From a virus, in the IMG/VR virus record IMGVR_UViG_3300020421_000051, positions 1 to 41,781 of that record: a stretch of DNA of 41,781 nucleotides, one strand, 5' to 3'. The translations under genes and the position numbers were made by a program. A model generated the notes under the pieces. That model was not told the origin of the DNA and ran no database searches. It saw only the letters and a list, made by a program, of their open reading frames with translations. Every line of letters begins with the position of its first letter. The first letter of the stretch is position 1. Below, one piece after another: positions 15,896 through 24,700 of the stretch.

Positions 15896-16422
15896 CTTTC
15901 ATTCTCCAATTCATTTAGGGTTTCTGTAAATTTATCTATCGCTTCATCCGCCATAGATTTAATTTTTTCTTCATCTGTATTCCATTTTTCCTTTTCGAGC
16001 TCAGGAAAATTAACACCTACGTTATTATACCATTCTGGTGCTTTCATATTTTTCCATTCTTTAATTATTTCTATTTGCTCTTTTAAAAATGAAATTTTAT
16101 TTAATCTTACTTTATTCTTTTCCCAATCATCATACTCACCATTCAATCTAAGTTTATGCTCAAATTTTATTTGACAATCAAAGCAATGATTATAAATATT
16201 CCACATTTTACTATCCAGCCTTTTCTTCATTACCTTATCACACTTAGGACAGAAAAGTGGCATTCTAGCATCAGCCATAATTTCTGACATTTTGCTTATT
16301 CTATCACCGGTTGGTTCTTCTTTTCCTTTGTAACCAACCATTACTCTTTTTTCAGGTTCTTTCCCTGACAGTAAATCTGATAAAACTTGGTTTTGTCTTT
16401 CGGATTCTCTACTGTATCCCAT
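15892..16422 (-). CDS. Zinc-ribbon protein of unknown function
   Basis: 176 residues. Residues 58-83 contain a four-cysteine zinc ribbon, CPKC (58-61) and CFDC (80-83), inside a conserved-looking stretch ADARMPLFCPKCDKVMKKR and MWNIYNHCFDCQIKFE. The rest is helical: the N-terminus is Glu/Arg-rich (YSRESERQNQVLSDLLSG), and the C-terminus is a long charged helix pair ending in ETLNELENER. I associate the CPKC...HCFDC block with a conserved protein near the terminase gene of cyanophage-type T4-like phages, but it has no function I can name. It is co-translated with the membrane protein downstream (ATGA overlap) and lies 9 bases after the 1240-residue enzyme gene. DNA or RNA binding is possible. 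Confidence 0.65.
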   Translation of the reverse strand: MGYSRESERQNQVLSDLLSGKEPEKRVMVGYKGKEEPTGDRISKMSEIMADARMPLFCPKCDKVMKKRLDSKMWNIYNHCFDCQIKFEHKLRLNGEYDDWEKNKVRLNKISFLKEQIEIIKEWKNMKAPEWYNNVGVNFPELEKEKWNTDEEKIKSMADEAIDKFTETLNELENER

Positions 16423-16431
16423 AACCTACTC

Positions 16432-19400
16432 CTATACGAATTTTAACATTCCCAAAATTTGATTAGCTGGTGCAAATGCTCCTGTGTATTTATAAAGCTT
16501 TCCTTTATAAACAAATGTAATTCCTTCGGATGGTACTACAGCATTCAAGCCACCTAAAGCTTTTAATCTATCTAATTGAACTTTTAATGTATTCAATACT
16601 TTTGGGTCTTTGGATTTTTTAACTTTATTAATTGTAGATATTAAATCTTTTCTAATTTTCTGTGCAGCCTCTGATGGATTAGCTGCTATAAAGTCACTCA
16701 TATTTTTAAGTATCTCAGCACCTAACTCAAAGAATAAAACTTCCCAATCTCTGATATGTTCTTTTTGTAACTTTGCATGATTCATTTTATCCGTACTCAA
16801 TACCCAATCTAAAAATTTAGGATAATCTTTTAAGTCTTTTCTAATTTGTGGTATCTTATATGATTTATCAAAGAATGCCCATCTCTTAGTTAGTTTCATT
16901 AATACTCTATTATCAGGATGTTTATAATCGGTTTGTTTACCACCATTATATATGTATTCCATCCAATACGCTTGATGATAGTCAGCTAAAGTATCGGTAT
17001 CTTTTAACTTATATTCACTTTGTAGTTTTTTCAACTTACCTAAAAAGTAACTCTGTCTTTTACTGAAATCTTTTACCTGTGGTAAATTTGCTACAAAAGG
17101 TTTTGTAATTGTATAAGTCTTCTGTATATCTTGATTAATTTGTTTTATCATACCGGCTAAGACGCGTGCACTTTCTCTATTCTCACCTACAGGTGAACCA
17201 AATTCATCATACTCAATTGTTCCATGAAATTGAAGTAATGATTTATCATAAGGTATGACATTAGATGTAGCAGGATACATGACCTCTAAAGACATAAATC
17301 TCTTACCTTCTCCAAATATCTTATCCTTTTGTTTTTTACTTAGACTTTTTAATGCTTTTGATAAATCATTCATCGCAGTAACAAAAGCTTTTTCAATGTC
17401 ACCTCTACCAGAAAACATATTTTTTATTCCATCAGTATCTAATGCGTTAGCACCAAAATTTTTGATATGTCCTTTGTTTCTGGCAGCGATAAGTTTATCG
17501 TTTTTCCAACTTATCATTATATTTTGTCCATCAGTTTTTTCTGTAACCGGTCCTTCTTTATCAAGTTTACCTTGTAACGTATTAATAATTAGTTTCTTAA
17601 AATCTGAAAACGTAAGTTTTTTATCATCAAATGGATGATTGAGATGTCCGTACGCACCTCCCTCTAAAAGTAATTCTTTTTTCCACCATTCTTTTGAAAA
17701 AGTTTTTTCTTCTAAAAATTCCATATTATCTAAATCTATAGTATCTAAAAAGCTACTGTCGATATCCGCACTCGCACCAGCTGCAAATACACTACCGATA
17801 ATATTATCCATAGCAGCAGATGTACCCATCCAATCTACAATTTGCCATCCTAAAGGTCCTACGACATCATTTAAATGTTTTTTATATTTATTAACGGCTT
17901 TAGTTGAGCCACTTTGCTCACCATGATCCATATAAGTAAGAGGAACTGAATTGTAATGTTTTTGTCCTGGTCTACGTCTTTTATGAATATCATTAGCTTT
18001 AGCTACATTTTCTTCCGGCTTAATAATATTATTCCTTACAACATAATCTACAATTTTCCAACCTTCCTTTTTATAAATACTTTCCAACCATTCCTTTGAT
18101 GTTTTTTCGTATGCATTCAGAGTTTGATAATATGTGGAAGGACCGTCATCAAGATTACCCTTTAAAGAATCACTATACTCAAATAAAAATTCCTTAATTA
18201 AATCATCGGATATATTAATATTTTCAAATAGTTTTTTAAATTTATTTGTCATCATATTATACACACCTTTATCAAAGTATTTGAATGTGCTTTTAAATGT
18301 TCTCTGTCTTTGTTTATCATTATATTTCGGATTACCAAGTAAATCTCTCATCTTTGTACCACTAAGATTACCTTGCTGTGGTGCTGTAAGAATGTATCCA
18401 TGATTATCAAATCCTTCTAACTTATTTTTACTTTTCAAAAAGTCTTGATAGTATGTTTTACTACCATCTTTTTTCTTACCGCCTTTTAATCTACCAGCAT
18501 CCTTCTGACCGAAAGCATATACAACAGCTGTTGTTTCAGGATTAAACTTTTTCAAAAGATTAATCGCTACATATGGTGTTTTTTCCTGTATGATTCTATT
18601 CTTAGGTATACCCATCTTTACCATATGCCTAACCTTCTCTTTAAAATCCATTGGATGTCTTGGTGGCTGTTTAATGTTAGATGTAGTTATATAAGCTTCA
18701 TCCACCTTAGATGCTAACCATTTATATGTTGCTAAATGACCAGGATGAAAAGGTTGAAATCTACCACCGAATACACCGATGGTTTTTTTAATTTCTTTCT
18801 GTTCGTTTACTTTTTTGTAACCACTACCATAAGGTACAGAGGTGTTACCTTTTTTCTTCATCTTCCTTACCATCTTACGACTTGGTGATGGTAATATACC
18901 AGCAGGTGCTCCGAACTCTTCGTTCTTAGCTTTTGTCTTCTTCTTCATCTTATTGATGTATGCTCTATAGACAGCAGCTTGAGAAGCCTTACCCATTTCT
19001 TTAGCTCTTTGTTCCATAGCAACAGCAGCTTGTATCTTATGTGCGTGAGATTTACCACTTCCGTTTATTTTACTGACAGATGCTTTAGCATCTTTTACTG
19101 TAGCAAACTTCAACCCTTTTATTGTTCCCTTTGGATTTTCATCTGTATATAAGTCTGAATGATTTGGTGAATTTCTATGCTGTCCTTTCTTACGAGGTTT
19201 TCGTGCAGCTTCCTTTACCATTCTAAACTTTAGTGCTGGTCTACCATTTATTAGTAAGTCTCCCTTATCATTATAATCAACAGACTTTACTACTACTTTT
19301 TTATTTTTGAACTTACCCATCAAAATAGTATCGCCGATTTCTACAGGTAATTTAATACTTTCAGCCATTTTTACTTTTTTCATCACAGATGGTAAATCCA

Positions 19401-20154
19401 TCTTTTTAATAGATTGTTGTTTTTTAATCCAATCTTTTGCAATTTTATTTTTAGGTGGTTTCTTCAAAAATTTATTTAATCCTTGATTAACTAACATTTT
19501 AAATTTCTTTTCTGCTTCTTTAGCTGAAAGGAATTTATTATTATCGACTATAAGAAAGTTAGAACTTCCAAATAAACCTTGAAAAAATGCAAGATTATTT
19601 TGTACATCCTGCCAACTCTTTCTCACAATAGTTTCCGGTAACGCACGATCTCTTTGTTCATTTCTTTGCATTGCAATATCTAAACTCGTATTTACAAACA
19701 CCATATATGAATCATAACCCAAATCCATTAATTTTTTTCTTTTTTCTTTAACGGATTTAAATTTATGTCCGGTCCCATCTATGATTACACCTAATCTACC
19801 CTCTGTGTATAATCTCAATCTTTCCTGACTTAAACTCTTTGCATAAGTTCTCAAACCACTATAATTATCATATCCAGGATCTGTTAACTGTTTGAATAAA
19901 TCTGCGGGCATATTATCTAAATCAACAGTACCGAAATACTTTTTTAGTAGCATCTCAAGTTCTGTATCTTGGTTTACCATTTTTAAACCTGTTTTCGATA
20001 CATTTATCTTTTCTGGTATACCAAATAGTTGTTGTGCAACATACGATTTACCACTACCAGGTCCTCCTGCCAAAAATACAGCTTTAAAGATACCTGGATC
20101 TCTAACACCTTCGGTTAAAAATGGTTTGACGAGAAATTCTGTTAGTTTATCCAT
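16432..20154 (-). CDS. Multi-enzyme protein: P-loop kinase, HxGH nucleotidyltransferase, KTDG ligase-like domain
   Basis: 1240 residues with at least three catalytic modules. (1) Residues 16-230: P-loop kinase with AGGPGSGKS (29-37), IIDGTG (124-129) and an Arg-rich lid (MQRNEQRDRALPETIVRKSW), like the polynucleotide kinase/zeta-toxin group. (2) Residues 316-450: very basic linker with HAHKIQAAVAMEQRAKEMGK. (3) Residues 456-640: nucleotidyltransferase with GVFGGRFQPFHPGH (HxGH at 470-473) and LSGTKMR (597-603), as in NMN adenylyltransferase or cytidylyltransferase. (4) Residues 655-820: unknown. (5) Residues 832-1240: TEKTDGQNIMISW (KTDG at 873-876), ARNKGH and SLEVMYP (Glu957), the pattern of covalent nucleotidyltransferases (RNA/DNA ligases). 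Sites FLTE-G (15), MVKE-A (315), KVNE-Q (451) and LLLE-G (831) fit prohead protease rules and fall at module borders. Substrates are unknown. Confidence 0.8.
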   Translation of the reverse strand: MDKLTEFLVKPFLTEGVRDPGIFKAVFLAGGPGSGKSYVAQQLFGIPEKINVSKTGLKMVNQDTELEMLLKKYFGTVDLDNMPADLFKQLTDPGYDNYSGLRTYAKSLSQERLRLYTEGRLGVIIDGTGHKFKSVKEKRKKLMDLGYDSYMVFVNTSLDIAMQRNEQRDRALPETIVRKSWQDVQNNLAFFQGLFGSSNFLIVDNNKFLSAKEAEKKFKMLVNQGLNKFLKKPPKNKIAKDWIKKQQSIKKMDLPSVMKKVKMAESIKLPVEIGDTILMGKFKNKKVVVKSVDYNDKGDLLINGRPALKFRMVKEAARKPRKKGQHRNSPNHSDLYTDENPKGTIKGLKFATVKDAKASVSKINGSGKSHAHKIQAAVAMEQRAKEMGKASQAAVYRAYINKMKKKTKAKNEEFGAPAGILPSPSRKMVRKMKKKGNTSVPYGSGYKKVNEQKEIKKTIGVFGGRFQPFHPGHLATYKWLASKVDEAYITTSNIKQPPRHPMDFKEKVRHMVKMGIPKNRIIQEKTPYVAINLLKKFNPETTAVVYAFGQKDAGRLKGGKKKDGSKTYYQDFLKSKNKLEGFDNHGYILTAPQQGNLSGTKMRDLLGNPKYNDKQRQRTFKSTFKYFDKGVYNMMTNKFKKLFENINISDDLIKEFLFEYSDSLKGNLDDGPSTYYQTLNAYEKTSKEWLESIYKKEGWKIVDYVVRNNIIKPEENVAKANDIHKRRRPGQKHYNSVPLTYMDHGEQSGSTKAVNKYKKHLNDVVGPLGWQIVDWMGTSAAMDNIIGSVFAAGASADIDSSFLDTIDLDNMEFLEEKTFSKEWWKKELLLEGGAYGHLNHPFDDKKLTFSDFKKLIINTLQGKLDKEGPVTEKTDGQNIMISWKNDKLIAARNKGHIKNFGANALDTDGIKNMFSGRGDIEKAFVTAMNDLSKALKSLSKKQKDKIFGEGKRFMSLEVMYPATSNVIPYDKSLLQFHGTIEYDEFGSPVGENRESARVLAGMIKQINQDIQKTYTITKPFVANLPQVKDFSKRQSYFLGKLKKLQSEYKLKDTDTLADYHQAYWMEYIYNGGKQTDYKHPDNRVLMKLTKRWAFFDKSYKIPQIRKDLKDYPKFLDWVLSTDKMNHAKLQKEHIRDWEVLFFELGAEILKNMSDFIAANPSEAAQKIRKDLISTINKVKKSKDPKVLNTLKVQLDRLKALGGLNAVVPSEGITFVYKGKLYKYTGAFAPANQILGMLKFV

Positions 20155-20158
20155 AATA

Positions 20159-20166
20159 ATAAATAT
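20159..20166 (-). promoter_or_regulatory. AT motif ATATTTAT before the multi-enzyme gene
   Basis: Reads GGATATTTATTATTATG on the minus strand, ending only a few bases before the ATG at 20154. The closeness to the start argues for caution; AAGGGA lies just upstream of it as a possible distant Shine-Dalgarno. Confidence 0.25.
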
Positions 20167-20183
20167 CCCTTAATTTTATTTTA

Positions 20184-21788
20184 TCAAATTATTTCCATAT
20201 CCACATCTATAGAATCATAATCAACACTATAGTATCCATCGGATTCTAATATTACACTATCGTTAAATCCTAACTCTAATAAATCTTGTGCCATCACACC
20301 TTTATAAGTAGTGTTTAAATCTTCTTTATAGTTAAATAAATATATTGGTATATTCATATCACTATATCCAATTCTATCAATATTGGTTTTAAGTCTACTA
20401 TCAGAACGACCTTTTGGCGGTCCACCAGGTCCAGGAGGTGGAGGAGGTGGAGGAGGTGGAGCAGATGCTACACAGTTAACAGTCATAGTACGGAAAGCAG
20501 AACCCAATTGGAGTATAACGTTTCTGTTAAAACTTCCAGCTGACATACTACTATCTGCTTCAAACTGAAATATCATAAAAATTGTATCTCCAAAAGCTCC
20601 AGCTAGGGTTACACTATTAGTTGTTCCTTGTACATTGTCTGGTGATGGGTTACTTGTCAAACTAGCATTCCATCTAAAAACACCATTACCGCTATTACCG
20701 GTAACTGTAATTACCGGATCATACTGACCGGTAGTGTTTATTGTATTAAAATTATACTCTGCCTCTAGTACACTAGTACTTGTTCCCGTTGAGGACAATG
20801 GTGGTACAGGAATTAGTTCTGTTATTGTTGGATTGGAAGGAAAGGTAGTAATTGCAGGTAAGTGACTTATCTGTCCACCATTAAAATTTTGTGTATCACT
20901 ATATGAACCGGTATCACCACCAGTACCAACTGCTTGTATCCACCAATACTTTGTATCAAAGTTACTTAAATCATCAAATGTTTGTGATGTACCAGTTACA
21001 CCAGTAAGAGTAGTGGCCGCATTATTTATATCAGTGCTAGTTCCATACTTTATATTATAGGATGAAGCACCACCACCTGGTGCTGCCCAATGAAATCTAC
21101 CCGTAAGTTCTTCTTCTCCAGCGATACCATTAACACCATTATTATCTTGAAGTACAGACGAGGATAGTGATGTTGGAATGCTAGGAGCAGTGTATCCTCT
21201 TAGAGTATTTGAACTAACACCTGAGTTATTACTATTATCCTTACCAAACATCTCTATTAGTATATTTTGATTAGCACTAACAGAAAGAGTAGTTGTAGTA
21301 ATGGGTGGGGTAATAAAAGTATCGCTACCACCACCAACTGTAAAGTCACTATCTCCTGAACCATCTACAGTTTGAAATTTGTTAGGAGCAGTACCAGAAA
21401 AACCATTCACATTTAACGTAGTACCACTTGAACCCGCGTGTTGAGAACCATTTACATCTATAATTGTTACAAAAGTTTTAGTAGAGTTTGAAGCCTCAGT
21501 ATAGTAAAATTTTATCGTAGTGGTTGAAGGTGCAACATATCTCAAATTACTTGGAGAACCAACACCTACTTTATCATGATCGTAACTATACCATTCCGAC
21601 ATAGCGTGTGGAGTACTTTCATCTGGTCTGTTTGCTTCAGCATTAATTACATTTATTGTAGCTACAGTACCATCAGAAAGATTTGATAATGATATGTTTG
21701 TAGCAGAACCACCATCAGCATAATCATTTTCCGTTACTTCATTTGAGATTGCAAGTAAAGATAATGGACCAGTACTAGGAACTGCCAT
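20184..21788 (-). CDS. Fibre-like protein with C-terminal S74 chaperone domain
   Basis: 534 residues. The N-terminus MAVPSTGPLSLLAISNEV and a following DHDKVGVGSPSNL form a short attachment region. Residues about 100-300 contain two fibronectin-III-like beta units (APSIPTSLSS, WAAPGGGASSYNIKYGTST). A further beta domain leads to a proline run of nine followed by GPGGPP near residue 450. The C-terminus begins RSDSRLKTNIDRIGY: Ser462 and Lys467 fit the SD-x-x-x-K self-cleavage dyad of Peptidase_S74 intramolecular chaperones, which trimerise fibres and then cut themselves off. At 73 residues this chaperone is short. Start overlaps the giant fibre gene by 14 bases, so the two are probably made together and may share a tail structure. 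Confidence 0.8.
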   Translation of the reverse strand: MAVPSTGPLSLLAISNEVTENDYADGGSATNISLSNLSDGTVATINVINAEANRPDESTPHAMSEWYSYDHDKVGVGSPSNLRYVAPSTTTIKFYYTEASNSTKTFVTIIDVNGSQHAGSSGTTLNVNGFSGTAPNKFQTVDGSGDSDFTVGGGSDTFITPPITTTTLSVSANQNILIEMFGKDNSNNSGVSSNTLRGYTAPSIPTSLSSSVLQDNNGVNGIAGEEELTGRFHWAAPGGGASSYNIKYGTSTDINNAATTLTGVTGTSQTFDDLSNFDTKYWWIQAVGTGGDTGSYSDTQNFNGGQISHLPAITTFPSNPTITELIPVPPLSSTGTSTSVLEAEYNFNTINTTGQYDPVITVTGNSGNGVFRWNASLTSNPSPDNVQGTTNSVTLAGAFGDTIFMIFQFEADSSMSAGSFNRNVILQLGSAFRTMTVNCVASAPPPPPPPPPGPGGPPKGRSDSRLKTNIDRIGYSDMNIPIYLFNYKEDLNTTYKGVMAQDLLELGFNDSVILESDGYYSVDYDSIDVDMEII

Positions 21789-24700
21789 TTTTCAACTCCT
21801 TTACTTCAGACTTTAAATCTTCTATTTGCTTTTGTTGTTCTTTCATACCCTCAATTAGTAAACCAACCATCTTTTCATACCTTACTCCTTTGTAACCATC
21901 TTCTCTATCTTTTACAACTTCAGGCATTACCTTTTCTATATCTTGTGCAATTACACCAACATCATGTCCTTCATACTCATGTATATCTTCATTTCCTTCT
22001 TTCCAATCAAACTCCACACCTCTGATTTGCTTAACCTTTTCAATTGGATTTTTAATTAATTCTATATTTTCTTTCAACCTTTTATCGGAAGAGTGAAATG
22101 CTGTAACATCACCGGTAGCAGTTAGAGCACCAAAAACATCTACACCAGCAGTATCTACTTGAAATCTTTTTGTACCACTTACAGCTATTTGAATTTTGTA
22201 GGCTGCATCTGAAAATATTCCAGTATCATCTCTTCCATTGCCATGAATTACAGATCCTTGACTACTTATCCCACCATTAAAAATAATAGCAGGAGTTGAT
22301 TCATTATTGTACTGACTACCACCTACACTAATTCTAGATGGAGTAATCATACCATAATCTGCCTGTGAACTATGTCCTCTTGATGATGATAAGAAAGCAC
22401 CTGCAATTGTCATTGCATTAGTACTATTATCACCCAAACCTTCACCTATTATACCATATATCTGGTCACCTTCATCTAAAGCACTAGTGCTACCTTGTGT
22501 TACTGCTGAAAATTTTGCTGTTGAAGTTTTACCAAAGTTTCTTTTGTTATGAACCAATATATTATTTGCAAAGTAGTTTTCGTTTTTAACTACATGAAAG
22601 TTGTAAGTGTGTATTTCATCTGTTACTTTAGTTACGGACTTAATTTTAGTCTCAATACCTTCGGATGTTAAACCTATATCTCCAACTGAAAGCTGTTCTA
22701 CTTCTAGTTTATACTTCTTATATGTTTCTATAGGATCGTAAGAAGCATAACCTTTTCCAACTACCCAATAAGGATTTGTGAATGTGTTATGATTTATTAT
22801 TCCATTTTCAAATTCAATTATAATGGTATAATCATCATCTTCTCCAGTGTGAATAGTATCGTAAGCATATGCCACTTCTTCAGATATAATTTGATTTGAA
22901 ACAACGTCATAAGTTTTTACTAAATCACCCACAACTATATCTTCAATGTTTTTAGTTGAGCCATTAGCCATTAGTATTTGTGTTCCAGCGATAAAACAAT
23001 CAGATTCGACAGGTCGATCAAATGCACTTGATAAAGTTACACCTGCTATAGAACTTAAAGTTGAATTAGAACTATCGGCACCAGTTCCAAGATTAAAGTC
23101 TGTTGTAATCTCAACAAAAGCGTTACTAGCAGTTATAGAGGCAAAACTAGACCCTCCTAGCATATCAAAAGCAGCTTCATTTGCAGCTGCTGGAACTGAG
23201 TTTCTTGCGATAACCATACCAGGTGTAGTACCACCGGTTTGATGTAGTACAAATCTGGAATTAGTACCAGCAATCATTTCTATACCACTACCAGTTATAG
23301 AAGTTGCAGTAAGACCAAATCCACCAATAGCACCAGCACCTGCAGTCACAGTACCTGTCATACTGACATCACCATTTGCAGCAATTGTTACGTTTTGAGT
23401 ATTTGATGTACCAAGTGTTATTGCACCTGATGATATTCTAAGAGCACTTTTATCTGTTGCACTATTTCCAATTATTATACTTGAACCAAAATCTGATACA
23501 ACAACTCCACCTTGCACAACACTAAAACTATCGGCATCCATTTGTACATAATCATCGGAAGCACCACCGTAAACTTTTACACCATTTGAATCTATGTTTA
23601 CATATTCATTGTTACTTGTATTACCAATGGTGGTTGTAGCACCAAAAGCAGCTTGTGTCACACCAGCTGCAACAACATCGACACCATCTGATTTTACATC
23701 CACATAATCATCTACAGCAGCACCATATATTCTAGCACCAGCTCCATGTAAACTTATGTTACCTATCACAGCACTTGGAGTATTTGCTGACGAAGGACCT
23801 GTAGCACCCTTTCCAATATTTATACCATCGCTTGTTATGTGTAATGTTCTTACACTAAAGTCTGAACCACCATAGAGAGAAATTTCATCTGTAAATTTAG
23901 CCGACCTATTACTAGCATGACCTGAATGGATATAGAAACCATCAGATGCTATCTTAACAAAATCTGTATTATTATCAAATACAAAAATACCAGTACTTGG
24001 ATCTATTCGAATAACATCATCGGTAGTACTTACCGATACATCAGCACCTGTAGTACCACCAAGTGCAATTTTACCCGTATTATCTATAGCCACTCTTTTG
24101 TAAGCTGTACCAGATATCTTACCTGAGTACATCGATATCGCAGTAGAGGAAATTTCAGTTCTAGCATCTGCTGCTAAACCAATTCTTGTTGTAGTGCCAT
24201 ATGATGCGAGACTTGTACCAGCACCTGTGTTCAATGACATTCCATCTGATGTCAGCGATACCTGAGTAGACATATTTCCTGATGCTTCTGTTAAACCTGC
24301 GACATCTGATGCAACAGAACCACTCAATGTACTTACATCTGAAGGTGTAGCAAATCCCGTACCGCTTGTTATGGTTATCTGACCTGAAACTGATAGGGAA
24401 TTACCATCCCATACTAATTTATCACCAAGTGAAAATCTTCCACCACTATCCATAAAGAATGGTGTATTACCATCACCATGTGTGCCTGTACCACTAAACA
24501 TTGAACCGGTAGCTAATGTAGTACCACCTATCTTACCACCTTTAAGTAATACAGTAGAACCTGTAATCTGTCCATTGCTTCTTAGTATAAGATTACTATT
24601 TGAACTACTGACGGTAGTAGCACTTATTCCAAATCCACCTATTGCACCAGCAGTAGCTGTAACAGTACCAGTTAGTGTTGCACTGGTTGCAGTCATATTA

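Noticed and set aside
22546-22998. Classical self-splicing intein
   Set aside because: The residue after His-Asn is Lys instead of Cys, Ser or Thr and no homing endonuclease is present; a BIL/Hint domain is the better name.
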